Origin: Rhodococcus sp. KBS0724
Lineage (GTDB): Bacteria > Actinomycetota > Actinomycetes > Mycobacteriales > Mycobacteriaceae
Assembly: GCF_005938745.2 (NCBI RefSeq)
Contig: NZ_VCBX02000001.1
Coordinates: 4,974,501-5,038,500 of the forward strand
Length of the DNA stretch: 64,000 nt
Direction: 5' to 3'
Positions 52,450 to 62,106 of this stretch are shown here, piece after piece. How positions within the stretch are numbered: position 1 is the stretch's first letter; every line of letters starts with the position of its first letter. The notes under the pieces were generated by a model, which was given only the letters and a program-made list of their open reading frames with translations, did no database searches and was not told the DNA's origin. Both the position numbers and the translations under genes were made by a program.

Positions 52450-53796
52450 GTGGTGCCCGTCAAAAGCAGGACGCCCCGCCTGATACTCGGCGGTCTGACG
52501 GCATTCGTAGTCACCGTGGTTGGCCTGGCCCCCTTCCTCGAAAGCCAGTCCCGGTCGATTTGGTCAGGCGATCGGTTCTGGTCCATCGGCACGATCGGGG
52601 CCGGTGTTCTGGCGGTTGTTGCCGTCGGCACTGCGGCCGGTCTCGCTCGCACCCGCATCCGGACGGCTGCCTTGGTGACGCTCGGCGGGCTCCTGCTGGA
52701 ACTGCCAGGCCTGTACTACCAAGCATTCGAGGCCCTGTCCCCCGTCGGGGCCGGTGTTGCGCTCGGAGCCGTGACGGTCACGATCCCCCGAATGGTGCGG
52801 GCAGCCACCGTCGCGGGTGTGCTTGTGGCCGTGTTCGTTTCGGATGCACTGCTCGATCCCACCGCTGTTCCGCGGCGCTATGCGGACTACCTCGCGCAGG
52901 ACACCGCGCAGTTTCAGCCGCCGATCGTGGCCGCCACGCTCACTGCTCTCGGGCTGACCGCGCTGACGATAGCGGTGTGGTGGCGCAGCAATGCCGACCG
53001 ACATCGAGACGAGCCACCGGAGCGGATGGCAGTGCGGCCTGTGGTTATCTCGGCGGTGCTGACGCTCATGGGCGTGGCACTGAACTGGTGGATCACCATC
53101 AACACGGTGTGGGCAGCAATTCCCCTTGTCGCCTGTGCGCTTCTGGTCACCGTTGTCGCCGCGCGCATCTTGGAGAACGGCGGTCAGATCCTGCTGATGG
53201 CGACTGCCGCTGCGGCCATGCTGGCAGCAGCGGTGGCAAACAGCCTGTCGTCGACGGTGAGTACCGAGGTGTCGGCGCCCCTACCGACAGCGATCTTTCT
53301 GACGGTCCTCATCGTCGCGGCAGCAACGCTCGCCGCGTTCCGCCCCTCCCTCGTAGTCGGCTACATCCTGCTCCTTGCGCTGACGGTTACCGGAATTGCG
53401 AGCTACGTGGCAACAACCACGTTCTCGTTGGACAGCGCCACGTCGGTCAGTGACATCCTGATCCTCGTCTGCGGCGCCGGCGCGGCGTACACGATTGTCA
53501 GCGCCATGCAGTCCGAACCGGCGCGGACGGGTGCTTCGCGACTACTGGTCGGGCTTGGCGTGATCTTCGGACCCACGGCGTTTGCGTTGCTGGTGTACCC
53601 GCAGTTCTCCTACGGGTGGACCGACTACACACCCATCACCGGAGACAGCGCTGCCAGTCGGTTCGAACCCTCCGATGATGTCCTGATCCTCAACGGTGCA
53701 GCCCTCGCGATCGTGGTCATCTGCGCCTACGCCAGCTACCGACTGCGCCTGGTCAGTCAATCAGGTCCATCGACACCAAGCGTCGAAACACTTTGA
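52450..53796 (+). CDS. Large hydrophobic membrane protein of unknown function (2)
   Basis: 448 residues from GTG 52450 (a second GTG follows directly). About twelve hydrophobic segments. 'RRYADYLAQDTAQFQPPIVA' is a recognisable extracytoplasmic loop and 'YPQFSYGWTDYTPITGDSAA' another near the C-terminus. No family is recognised. Similar length, membrane density and position suggest it is a distant paralogue or partner of the preceding protein. Its last 44 bp overlap the convergent NUDIX gene. Confidence 0.68.
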   Translation: MVPVKSRTPRLILGGLTAFVVTVVGLAPFLESQSRSIWSGDRFWSIGTIGAGVLAVVAVGTAAGLARTRIRTAALVTLGGLLLELPGLYYQAFEALSPVGAGVALGAVTVTIPRMVRAATVAGVLVAVFVSDALLDPTAVPRRYADYLAQDTAQFQPPIVAATLTALGLTALTIAVWWRSNADRHRDEPPERMAVRPVVISAVLTLMGVALNWWITINTVWAAIPLVACALLVTVVAARILENGGQILLMATAAAAMLAAAVANSLSSTVSTEVSAPLPTAIFLTVLIVAAATLAAFRPSLVVGYILLLALTVTGIASYVATTTFSLDSATSVSDILILVCGAGAAYTIVSAMQSEPARTGASRLLVGLGVIFGPTAFALLVYPQFSYGWTDYTPITGDSAASRFEPSDDVLILNGAALAIVVICAYASYRLRLVSQSGPSTPSVETL

Positions 53797-54178
53797 GCGA
53801 GCCTGGCGCCACCTCGTCCATGGCTTCGTACTCGGCCGAGGTGAAGTACCGGATCTCGGCGATCTCGCTCGTCGGACGGGGTTCGCCGTCCATCTCGGCG
53901 CGATAGCAACTCATGTGCAGCGCCGTCCCCACCGAATGACCGAATGCCTGGGCCTCGAACACGTCGAGAAACTCGACGGTGCCCGGCACCAGTCCGACAT
54001 CGAGTTCCTCACGAATCTCGCGATGCAGCGCCTGTTCCGTCGTCTCGCCCGGATCGATTTTGCCGCCGGCCATGTAGAACGCTGTCTTACCGACCGACCG
54101 GGTCTGAATCAGTCGGCGATCCCGAATGTGAGCAAGGGCAGCGGTGCGGATGATCTGCGATTTCACCTGGTCCAACAT
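53753..54178 (-). CDS. NUDIX hydrolase
   Basis: 141 residues. The Nudix box G-x5-E-x7-R-E-U-x-E-E-x-G-U is seen as 'GGKIDPGETTEQALHREIRE' followed by ELDV, with all metal-binding Glu present; the last Gly is Asp. 'IRTAALAHIRDRRLIQTRSV' is the first strand pair and 'MAGGKIDPG' the loop. It cleaves a nucleoside-diphosphate-linked substrate such as an oxidised nucleotide. It overlaps the convergent membrane protein by 44 bp. Downstream on the plus strand, 180 bp on, the mrp operon begins. Confidence 0.9.
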   Translation of the reverse strand: MLDQVKSQIIRTAALAHIRDRRLIQTRSVGKTAFYMAGGKIDPGETTEQALHREIREELDVGLVPGTVEFLDVFEAQAFGHSVGTALHMSCYRAEMDGEPRPTSEIAEIRYFTSAEYEAMDEVAPGSLKVFRRLVSMDLID

Positions 54179-54359
54179 ACGTGTATCAGTTCACACGGTT
54201 GTAGTTCGAAGCGACTCACTGCACGGCAAAAGAAGACGGGCCGGTAATATATACACGCAGACGATGTCCTTGTGAAGAGAATTCGTCCCGAAAATACCGA
54301 TAGGTTCGATTTGTTCGGACACCCCGCCGCCCGCTGAACACAACACGACGGAGTGCCTT

Positions 54360-57194
54360 TTGCTCAGTATTCTGCTTGCCCATGCCGTTGCCGCCCTCTT
54401 GGCTCCGCTTGTGGTGCGCAGGTTCGGGCGAAACGGATTTTTCCCGCTCTCTCTGGTTCCGCTGATCAGCCTCGGTTGGGTCATCGACAAATGGGGCACA
54501 GTCGAGACACTGCACATCACGTGGGCTCCTGGCCTGTCGATGGACATCGACTTCAGGTTCGACGCGCTCTCCGCGATCATGGCCGTGCTGGTCCTCGGAG
54601 TCGGCACGCTGATCCTGATCTACTGTGCACGATATTTCAACGACGACGAACCCCGCCTCGGTATCTTCGCCGCCGAGATGGTGGCGTTCGCCGGCGCCAT
54701 GTTCGGCCTCGTGACCAGCGACAACATGTTGCTGCTCTACATGTTCTGGGAACTGACCACGGTTCTGTCGTTCCTGTTGGTCGGCCACTACGCCGAGCGC
54801 GCCACCAGTCGCCGCGCCGCAACCCAGGCACTGTTGGTCACCACTGCGGGTGGTCTCGCGATGTTGGTCGGCATGATCATCCTCGGTCAGGCCGGCGGCA
54901 GCTACAACCTGTCCGACCTGGTCGCGTCGCCGCCCACCGGATGGTTGCCGTCCGTCGCGATTGTCCTGATCCTGATCGGCGCATTGTCGAAATCCGCCAT
55001 CGTCCCGCTGCACTTCTGGCTACCCGGCGCCATGGCCGCACCCACCCCAGTCAGCGGTTATCTCCATGCCGCCGCGATGGTCAAGGCCGGCATCTACCTC
55101 GTTGCACGTCTCGCCCCGGGATACGCGGATTCACCGCCGTGGCGCATCACCATCATCAGCCTCGGTTTGTTGTCGATGATCCTTGCCGGTTGGCGAGCCA
55201 TGCGGGCGTACGACCTCAAACTCGTCCTAGCGTTCGGCACCGTCAGCCAACTCGGTTTCATGATGGTTCTGGTCGGTCTGGGTACCCGCGACGCGGCCCT
55301 CGCCGGCATGACGATGGTGGTGGCGCACGCCATGTTCAAGGCTGCGCTCTTCATGGTGGTCGGCATCATCGACCACACCACCGGCACACGTGACCTGCGC
55401 AAACTTGCCCACCTCGGTAAAACGGCCCCCGCCCTGGCGATCATCGCGGCCCTCGCCGCCGCCAGCATGGCCGGGCTACCGCCGCTTCTCGGATTTGTCG
55501 GTAAGGAAGCCGCCCTCGAATCGGTCCTCGAAACCGACGTCCTCGGCCACTGGTCGTCCATCGCCGTCATCACCGTCATCGTGATGGGCTCGATCCTGAC
55601 CGTCGGATACAGCATCCGATTCATCTGGGGCGCATTCGGTCGCAAGACGCTGAGCAAGCCCAGCCCCGCGGTGAGCAAGATGCATGCGCCCAGCTGGCTG
55701 TTCCTGTTCTCCCCCGGCCTGCTCGCCGTTGCCGGACTGGCCGCCGGAATACTGTCCCCGCAGCTCGAGAAGCTGCTCACGCCGTACTCCACCACCCTGC
55801 CCGCCGGTCCGCACGCCGACTATCACCTGGCGTTATGGCACGGCGTCAACACGCCGCTGCTGCTTACCTGCGTGGTCATCGCCGGAGGTTTTGCGCTCTA
55901 CATCGCACAGCGCCAAATCAGTCGCCTGCACTTCGAGCACCCTCCGCTCGGCAACGCCGACCGAATCTACGACGCGACCCTGCGCGGCATGGACACCATC
56001 TCCATGCGTCTGACCGGCGTCACGCAGCGTGGTTCACTACCCCGGACGCAGTCGACCATCCTCGCGACGCTGGTCATCGTGCCGCTGGTCCTGCTGATCA
56101 TCGACACCGACACGGGCGTCAACCTGCGGTTGTGGGATTCCCCCATTCAGCTGACCATCGCGCTGATGATGATCGCCGCGGCCATCGCTGCAACCGTCAT
56201 GCGCAACCGTCTGGCCGCCGTGATCCTCGTCGGACTCACCGGCTACGGCTCCGGCGTGTTGTTCGCGCTGCACGGTGCTCCCGACCTGGCTCTTACCCAA
56301 TTCCTGGTCGAGACACTGACATTGGTCATCTTCGTGCTGGTGCTGCGGAAGTTCCCGGCGGAGATCGACGAGAGCAAGGCGATCGGGTTCAAGTTGCCGC
56401 GCGCTCTTCTCGCGGGTGCCGTCGGAATCACGATCACCGCCATCGCCGCGTACGCCGTCAACGCACGCAATACGCGTCCGATCTACGAACTGCTTCCCGA
56501 CGCCGCGTACACCATCGGCAACGGCAAGAACGTAGTCAACGTCCTCCTCGTCGACATTCGCGCATGGGACACCCTCGGCGAGATCTCGGTGCTGCTGGTT
56601 GCCGCAACAGGCGTCGCGAGCCTCGTCTTCCGCAACCGCCGCTTCGGTATCGCGCCCCGCGTGTCCGACGCACCGTCCTTGATCGTCGACAAAGCGGCCG
56701 CGAGCACAGACACGACGTGGCTACGCGGCGGCGATCTCATCGATCCGCGTCACCGCTCGCTGGTCCTCGAGGTCACCACCCGGTTGGTCTTCCCGACCAT
56801 CATGGTGCTGTCGATCTACTTCTTCTTCTCCGGCCACAACGCGCCAGGCGGCGGCTTTGCCGGCGGATTGACGGCCGGGCTCGCACTCGTGTTGCGCTAC
56901 CTCGCCGGTGGACGGTACGAACTCGGTGAAGCCGTTCCCATCGACGCCGGAAAAATCCTCGGCCTGGGCTTGGCCCTCTCGGCGGGAACCGCGATCACCT
57001 CGCTGTTCCTCGGTGCCCCGGCGCTCTCGTCGGCAGTCTTCGAGTTCACACTCCCCCTGATCGGCCACGTCAAACTGGTCACCGCACTGTTCTTCGACCT
57101 CGGCGTCTACCTCATCGTGGTCGGCCTGGTGCTGGACGTACTCCGAAGTCTCGGCGCACGCCTCGACGCAGAAATCGAGGTGAAAGCATCGTGA
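54360..57194 (+). CDS. mrpA: Na+/H+ antiporter subunit A fused with subunit B (MrpAB/MnhAB)
   Basis: 944 residues from TTG 54360 with GGAG seven bases upstream. The NuoL-like core of about 16 spans contains 'PTPVSGYLHAAAMVKAGIYL' and 'ALFMVVGIIDHTTGTRDLRK', the proton-channel residues shared with complex I subunits (Lys and Glu in spans). The C-terminal ~150 residues ('TRLVFPTIMVLSIYFFFSGH' onward) are an MrpB domain fused in frame, the normal arrangement in actinobacteria, so no separate mrpB is expected. The protein exchanges Na+ for H+ as part of the complex. It overlaps mrpC by GTGA. Confidence 0.95.
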   Translation: MLSILLAHAVAALLAPLVVRRFGRNGFFPLSLVPLISLGWVIDKWGTVETLHITWAPGLSMDIDFRFDALSAIMAVLVLGVGTLILIYCARYFNDDEPRLGIFAAEMVAFAGAMFGLVTSDNMLLLYMFWELTTVLSFLLVGHYAERATSRRAATQALLVTTAGGLAMLVGMIILGQAGGSYNLSDLVASPPTGWLPSVAIVLILIGALSKSAIVPLHFWLPGAMAAPTPVSGYLHAAAMVKAGIYLVARLAPGYADSPPWRITIISLGLLSMILAGWRAMRAYDLKLVLAFGTVSQLGFMMVLVGLGTRDAALAGMTMVVAHAMFKAALFMVVGIIDHTTGTRDLRKLAHLGKTAPALAIIAALAAASMAGLPPLLGFVGKEAALESVLETDVLGHWSSIAVITVIVMGSILTVGYSIRFIWGAFGRKTLSKPSPAVSKMHAPSWLFLFSPGLLAVAGLAAGILSPQLEKLLTPYSTTLPAGPHADYHLALWHGVNTPLLLTCVVIAGGFALYIAQRQISRLHFEHPPLGNADRIYDATLRGMDTISMRLTGVTQRGSLPRTQSTILATLVIVPLVLLIIDTDTGVNLRLWDSPIQLTIALMMIAAAIAATVMRNRLAAVILVGLTGYGSGVLFALHGAPDLALTQFLVETLTLVIFVLVLRKFPAEIDESKAIGFKLPRALLAGAVGITITAIAAYAVNARNTRPIYELLPDAAYTIGNGKNVVNVLLVDIRAWDTLGEISVLLVAATGVASLVFRNRRFGIAPRVSDAPSLIVDKAAASTDTTWLRGGDLIDPRHRSLVLEVTTRLVFPTIMVLSIYFFFSGHNAPGGGFAGGLTAGLALVLRYLAGGRYELGEAVPIDAGKILGLGLALSAGTAITSLFLGAPALSSAVFEFTLPLIGHVKLVTALFFDLGVYLIVVGLVLDVLRSLGARLDAEIEVKAS

Positions 57195-57808
57195 GCGCAA
57201 ATATCGGAATGCTCCTCCTGATCGCCGTCCTGACGTCGACGGGTGTGTACCTGCTGATCGAGCGCGGCATCACCCGCATGTTGCTGGGAATGCTTCTGCT
57301 CGGCAACGGCATCAACCTCCTGATCCTCACCGTCGGCGGCAGCGACGGCAATCCTCCGATCGTGGGCCGCGAGTCCGTGCACGAGGAAATCGCCGACCCC
57401 CTGGCGCAGGGCATGATCCTCACCGCGATCGTCATCACGATGGGCATGGCCGGCTTTGTTCTGGCACTGGCGTACCGGTCTTACAAGATCAACACAGCAG
57501 ACGCCGTCGAAGACGATCCCGAGGACACCAAGGTCTTGCTGCGCCGACTGCCCGCCGACGCCCCCGACCACGACCGATCCGACGACCCCGTCACCGGTGC
57601 GCCCAGCATCGGCGGCGACGCATTCGACAAGGACGGCAACCCCATTCCCCTGGAACAACTGGTCAACCTCGAAGACATCGAGTGCTACGAAGACCTCCGC
57701 GACGGCGACTTCGAAGACGAACCCGTGCCGGACTGGGCAACCGACCTCGCCCGCAAGAAAGAGCCTGAGAAGCGCCAGAAAGACGGTAAGGGAGGTGCGC
57801 GCACGTGA
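57191..57808 (+). CDS. mrpC: Na+/H+ antiporter subunit C (MrpC) with acidic C-terminal extension
   Basis: 205 residues. Residues 1-105 are NuoK-like with three spans: 'MLLLIAVLTSTGVYLLIERG', 'MLLGMLLLGNGINLLILTVG' and 'GMILTAIVITMGMAGFVLAL'. From about 110 on there is a polar, acidic tail ('AVEDDPEDTKVLLRRLPADA', 'DLEDIECYEDLRDGDFEDEP') ending in basic residues. Typical MrpC proteins end near residue 115, so the 90-residue cytosolic tail is an extra. Start overlaps mrpA, stop overlaps mrpD. Confidence 0.94.
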   Translation: MSANIGMLLLIAVLTSTGVYLLIERGITRMLLGMLLLGNGINLLILTVGGSDGNPPIVGRESVHEEIADPLAQGMILTAIVITMGMAGFVLALAYRSYKINTADAVEDDPEDTKVLLRRLPADAPDHDRSDDPVTGAPSIGGDAFDKDGNPIPLEQLVNLEDIECYEDLRDGDFEDEPVPDWATDLARKKEPEKRQKDGKGGART

Positions 57809-59475
57809 CCATCTCGTCCAACCTCATGGGAGCACTTGCGCCCCTGCCCGTCCTGATCCCGATGCTGGGCGCCGCCGCAACACTTGTTGTCGGCCGGCGT
57901 CCCCGCTTCCAACGAGTCATCACCCTGATTGCTCTCGTCGGCGTCGTCGCAGTGTCCGCAATGCTGCTCTATCTCGCCGACCGCGACGGCACCACCGCAG
58001 TTCAGGTCGGCGGCTGGGATTCGCCGATCGGCATCACCCTCGTCGTCGACCGACTGTCGGCGATAATGCTGTTGGTCTCGTCGATCGTTCTGCTCACCGT
58101 CATGGTGTACGCGATCGGTCAGGGTATTCGCGACGGCAACGAAGCGCAGCCGGTGTCGATCTTCCTACCGACATATCTCGCACTCACCGCCGGCATTTCC
58201 AACGCGTTCCTCGCCGGCGACCTCTTCAACCTGTACGTCGGGTTCGAGGTGCTACTGTCCGCGAGCTTCGTGCTGCTGACATTGGGAGCGAGCGCCGACC
58301 GCGTTCGAGCCGGCGTCTCGTACGTCATGGTCTCGATGGTGTCGTCGCTGATCTTCCTGGCCGGCATCGCCTTTGCGTACGCCGCGACGGGCACTCTCAA
58401 CATGGCTGACATGGCCCTGCGATTCGACAACATCCCCGCCGGCACCCGCACCGCGATCTTCGGCGTCCTCCTCGTCGCATTCGGCATCAAAGCTGCTGTC
58501 TTCCCACTCTCGGCGTGGCTTCCCGACTCCTACCCGACCGCACCTGCGCCCATTACCGCAGTTTTTGCCGGCTTGCTCACCAAGGTCGGTGTGTACGCGA
58601 TCATCCGCGCGCACTCACTCCTGTTCCCGCAAGGTGAACTCGACAACGTCCTGATGGTGTGTGGTCTGTTGACCATGGTGGTCGGCATCATGGGCGCTAT
58701 CGCCCAGAGCGACATCAAACGATTACTGTCCTTCACCCTGGTCAGCCATATCGGCTACATGATCTTCGGTATCGCGCTCTCCACCACGTCTGGCTTGTCC
58801 GGCGCCATCTACTACGTCGCGCACCACATCATCGTGCAGACGACGCTCTTCCTCGTCGTGGGTCTGATCGAACGACAAGCCGGAAGCTCGTCCCTGAGGC
58901 GCCTCGGCGGTTTGGCCGCGGCCAGCCCGATTCTGGCAATCGTGTTCCTGGTTCCCGCGCTCAATCTTGGTGGTATCCCGCCGTTCTCGGGCTTCATCGG
59001 CAAGGTTGCGCTTCTGCAAGCCGGCGCTGCCGACGCCAGCGCGCTCGCCTGGATTCTGGTGGCAGGCGGCACCGTCACCAGCCTTCTGACGCTCTACGCT
59101 GTGGCCCGGGTGTGGACCAAGGCATTCTGGCGCGCCCGCGCCGACGCCCCCGAAGGCGACCTCGCCGATGTCAGCCCGTCAGCTCTGATCGACGAATCCG
59201 AAGAGGACATCGCGTTCGACGACCGCGAGGACGTCGGCAAGATTCCCGCCTTCATGCTGATCCCGACAGTCGCACTGGTCGGAGTGGGCCTGGCGTTGAC
59301 GGTGTTTGCCGGGCAGATCATCGACATCAGTGACCGCGCGGCGAAGGATCTACAGGATCGGTCCATCTACATCGACGCGGTTCTCGGAGATCACCGGCCG
59401 ATACCGATGGCTACCGATTCCGGCCAAGAACCGGTCGGCCCAGATTCACCCGACACCGAGGAGGCACCGCGATGA
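57805..59475 (+). CDS. mrpD: Na+/H+ antiporter subunit D (MrpD)
   Basis: 556 residues from GTG 57805, overlapping mrpC by four bases. NuoN/NuoM-like with about fourteen spans; 'FGIKAAVFPLSAWLPDSYPT' carries the conserved Lys in the proton path, and 'LTKVGVYAIIRAHSLLFPQG' and 'LGGIPPFSGFIGKVALLQAG' are core blocks. The last ~100 residues include an acidic loop and a proline-rich tail. It is the second antiporter-like subunit of the complex. Confidence 0.95.
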   Translation: MTISSNLMGALAPLPVLIPMLGAAATLVVGRRPRFQRVITLIALVGVVAVSAMLLYLADRDGTTAVQVGGWDSPIGITLVVDRLSAIMLLVSSIVLLTVMVYAIGQGIRDGNEAQPVSIFLPTYLALTAGISNAFLAGDLFNLYVGFEVLLSASFVLLTLGASADRVRAGVSYVMVSMVSSLIFLAGIAFAYAATGTLNMADMALRFDNIPAGTRTAIFGVLLVAFGIKAAVFPLSAWLPDSYPTAPAPITAVFAGLLTKVGVYAIIRAHSLLFPQGELDNVLMVCGLLTMVVGIMGAIAQSDIKRLLSFTLVSHIGYMIFGIALSTTSGLSGAIYYVAHHIIVQTTLFLVVGLIERQAGSSSLRRLGGLAAASPILAIVFLVPALNLGGIPPFSGFIGKVALLQAGAADASALAWILVAGGTVTSLLTLYAVARVWTKAFWRARADAPEGDLADVSPSALIDESEEDIAFDDREDVGKIPAFMLIPTVALVGVGLALTVFAGQIIDISDRAAKDLQDRSIYIDAVLGDHRPIPMATDSGQEPVGPDSPDTEEAPR

Positions 59476-60041
59476 ATCGCTCGCACGTACTCCGTATCGG
59501 AATTCTCCTGTGGCTCATGATCGTGTGGATCCTGCTGTGGGGCAATGTCAGCTGGGGCAACATCTTCGGCGGAATTGCCGTCGGCCTGGTCATCATGGTT
59601 CTCCTGCCGTTGCCCCCGGTCCCCGTGGAAGGTCGAGTGCATGTGCTCTCGATCCTGCGTCTGATCGGCGTGATCGTGTACTACGCGGTCGTCTCCAGCA
59701 TCCAGGTTGCGTGGCTCGCCATCCGGCCGTCGCCGCCGCCCGTCACCGGTGTCCTGCGCTACCAACTGGGTATCAAGTCGGACCTAGTGCTGACCCTGTG
59801 CATCGACGTCTTGAACCTCATCCCGGGAACGATGGTTCTCGAGATCGACCAGAACCGTCGCATCGTCTACGTCCACGTCCTCGACGTGGGTTCGCAGAAA
59901 GCGGTGAGCGCGTTCTATCGCTCGGTCGAAGATCTCGAGCGACTGTTCATCGCATCGTTCGAGCGTGACTCCGACTGGCAACCAAGCCCGTGGCACCAGC
60001 GTGACTACGAATTCGATGCGCCCCGAGCGGAGGATCAATAA
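59472..60041 (+). CDS. mrpE: Na+/H+ antiporter subunit E (MrpE)
   Basis: 189 residues; ATG overlaps the mrpD stop (ATGA). Two to three spans at the N-terminus ('ILLWLMIVWILLWGNVSWGN', 'IFGGIAVGLVIMVLLPLPPV') and a cytosolic C-terminal domain with 'SDLVLTLCIDVLNLIPGTMV' as in the MrpE family. It is needed for complex assembly or function. Confidence 0.93.
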   Translation: MNRSHVLRIGILLWLMIVWILLWGNVSWGNIFGGIAVGLVIMVLLPLPPVPVEGRVHVLSILRLIGVIVYYAVVSSIQVAWLAIRPSPPPVTGVLRYQLGIKSDLVLTLCIDVLNLIPGTMVLEIDQNRRIVYVHVLDVGSQKAVSAFYRSVEDLERLFIASFERDSDWQPSPWHQRDYEFDAPRAEDQ

Positions 60042-60310
60042 TGAACGGATTCATCACCACCATCCTGGTCATCTCCGGTGTGATGCTCGCGGTCGCCGCA
60101 GTGCTGACCACTTTCCGGCTCATCGACGGGCCGAGCTCACTCGACCGTCTGGTCGCGCTGGACACGATTGTCGCCGTTGCGATGTGTGGACTTGCCGTAT
60201 GGGCCGCGTACAGCGGAGACACCACGATCGTTCCCGCTATCGTCGCTCTCGCTCTGGTCGGATTCATCGGATCCGTCTCCGTCGCACGATTCCGGGTGAG
60301 TGACCGATGA
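60041..60310 (+). CDS. mrpF: Na+/H+ antiporter subunit F (MrpF)
   Basis: 89 residues with three hydrophobic segments, the middle one containing 'DGPSSLDRLVALDTIVAVAM', the MrpF core with the conserved Asp pair (D-R-L-V-A-L-D). It overlaps mrpE by one base (TAATG). Confidence 0.93.
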   Translation: MNGFITTILVISGVMLAVAAVLTTFRLIDGPSSLDRLVALDTIVAVAMCGLAVWAAYSGDTTIVPAIVALALVGFIGSVSVARFRVSDR

Positions 60311-60651
60311 TCGGCAACATTCTCGACGTCATCGGCGTCATCGCGATCTTCCTCGGCTCGGTTCTCGCCCTGACCGCCGCTGTCGGCATCGTGCGATTCC
60401 CCGACACCTTGCGACGGATGCACGCGGCCACCAAACCTCAGGTCGTCGGACTCGTTCTTGTTCTCATGGGCGCGGTGTTCCTGCTGCGCGGCAGCGTCGA
60501 CATCTGGATGCTCGTCCTGGTCGGCATCTTCACCATGTTGACGGCCCCGGTGATCGCGCACAGCGTGGGCCGCGTGGCCTACCGCGAGCAGCGCGAGCAG
60601 GACGCCGTCATGAAGATCAACGAACTGGAAGACCCGCCGCAGAATCCGTAG
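60307..60651 (+). CDS. mrpG: Na+/H+ antiporter subunit G (MrpG)
   Basis: 114 residues with three spans; 'AAVGIVRFPDTLRRMHAATK' is the family hallmark (R-x-P-D-x-x-x-R-x-H-A-x-x-K). It overlaps mrpF by four bases and is the last gene of the six-gene operon. Its last 35 bp overlap the convergent PAP2-like gene. No other gene of this operon type lies downstream. Confidence 0.94.
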   Translation: MIGNILDVIGVIAIFLGSVLALTAAVGIVRFPDTLRRMHAATKPQVVGLVLVLMGAVFLLRGSVDIWMLVLVGIFTMLTAPVIAHSVGRVAYREQREQDAVMKINELEDPPQNP

Positions 60652-62023
60652 CGTCGGAATCCGTGACGCCGGAAACGTCTGCGTCGCGGCCGCCCCACCG
60701 GGCGAGCGCAGTGCCCGGCCTGGCGTAGAACGTCGCGAAGAACGCCACCGACATCGCGGTCAGAACTCCGACAAGCAGCGGCCCGAACAGTTCCGGGTAC
60801 GCCGCCATCTGCACCGACGCAAACCGGTACGACAACAGCAATCCGACGAGTGCCGCACTGCCCCCGAGCACCAGCCGGATACGGAACCAACCCCAGCCAC
60901 GTTCCGGATCGTGCAGTGCCGCGTCGAGGGTCAGGCACAAAACCGCGCCGGCGATGAGGTCGACGCCGTAGTGGAACCCGAAGCCCAACGTTGCCGTCAA
61001 GGTCGCGAGAAGCCAGAACGTACCCAAGGTGCGCAACCACCACGGGCCACGCCGCGAGTGGGTGAACAGTGCCACCGCCCACGCGGTATGAAGGCTCGGC
61101 ATGCAGTTACGCGGCGCGGCGTCGTCGAACGGCAGCGACGCGGGGGCCGAGAAATCCACGTTCGGAACGATATTCGGCCAGAAGTCGCCGATCTGGAATC
61201 CGAGTCCGCGCGGTCCGAACGCAAATACCGGGCCCACCACGGGGAACAGAATGTAGAAGATCGGCCCGATCAACCCGATCAGCAGGAACGTCTGCAGAAG
61301 GTGATGCGACGGCCAACCCTTACGGCACTGGTACAGCGCGACAACAATGATCGCCACCGGCAATTCGACGTAGATCCAGTCGAGGATCGCCGCTCCCACC
61401 GGACCGAGCGCGTCGACAACCTGACCCATGACCCACGACGGGTTGCCCAACGCCTGATCCGCCAGGAACACGTACTCGTCCCACACGTCGGTGCCGACAA
61501 GAATGGTGAGGCACAGCCACGTCTCGGCTACCTTCGCGGCAACGATCAGCAGAATGCCCAACACGGCGCCGCGCAGGACGCTGCTGCGGCGCTCGCCGGA
61601 CAGTTTCCAGAACGCGTAGACCACAACGGCAGTGAGCACCCAGGTGCCGCCGGTACCCATCGTGATCGGCCCGCCGGCAGACCAGCGGATAACTCCGACC
61701 ACCAAGTCGATGGCGACAGCAGCGGAGACCGCGTACACACGCTCGCGGTTATTGAGCCCGACCAGGGCCAATGCCAGCCCCACCCACGGCATCGTGGCCG
61801 AACGAGGAACCAGGAAGTAGTCCCCGAAAAGGCTTTCCACCGGACCGAGATACCCGTGGTACGACGCAAAGGCTTGCACACCGAGAACCAGGGCGAGCAC
61901 CGCTGCACTGCCCAGGATCAGGACCTTGTGCGACGCGGCCCAGGACTGGCCCGTCTGGCCTGCTGAAGCTCCGCTTCCGGACCCCGCTGAAGCCCCGCTT
62001 CGGGACACACTGTCTGTCAACAC
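60617..62023 (-). CDS. PAP2/AUR1-like integral membrane phosphatase-fold protein
   Basis: 468 residues with ten or more spans. The PAP2_3 (AUR1-like) catalytic blocks are 'DAAPRNCMPSLHTAWAVALF' (motif 2 with Ser-His) and 'ATLGFGFHYGVDLIAGAVLC' (motif 3 with His and Asp). This group includes inositol-phosphoceramide synthases and lipid phosphate phosphatases; in mycolata such proteins may transfer or hydrolyse polar lipid head groups. The N-terminal ~200 residues hold additional spans. The first 30 residues are Ser/Gly-rich and poorly conserved-looking. It converges on mrpG with a 35-bp overlap. Confidence 0.85.
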   Translation of the reverse strand: MLTDSVSRSGASAGSGSGASAGQTGQSWAASHKVLILGSAAVLALVLGVQAFASYHGYLGPVESLFGDYFLVPRSATMPWVGLALALVGLNNRERVYAVSAAVAIDLVVGVIRWSAGGPITMGTGGTWVLTAVVVYAFWKLSGERRSSVLRGAVLGILLIVAAKVAETWLCLTILVGTDVWDEYVFLADQALGNPSWVMGQVVDALGPVGAAILDWIYVELPVAIIVVALYQCRKGWPSHHLLQTFLLIGLIGPIFYILFPVVGPVFAFGPRGLGFQIGDFWPNIVPNVDFSAPASLPFDDAAPRNCMPSLHTAWAVALFTHSRRGPWWLRTLGTFWLLATLTATLGFGFHYGVDLIAGAVLCLTLDAALHDPERGWGWFRIRLVLGGSAALVGLLLSYRFASVQMAAYPELFGPLLVGVLTAMSVAFFATFYARPGTALARWGGRDADVSGVTDSDATDSAAGLPVR

Positions 62024-62106
62024 CGGATAATAGTAAACGGCGTGTGAACGAAGCCTGGACGGCGTCTGGACAAACGTACGGTTTACCGAAACCGCTCAAC
62101 GAGGTG

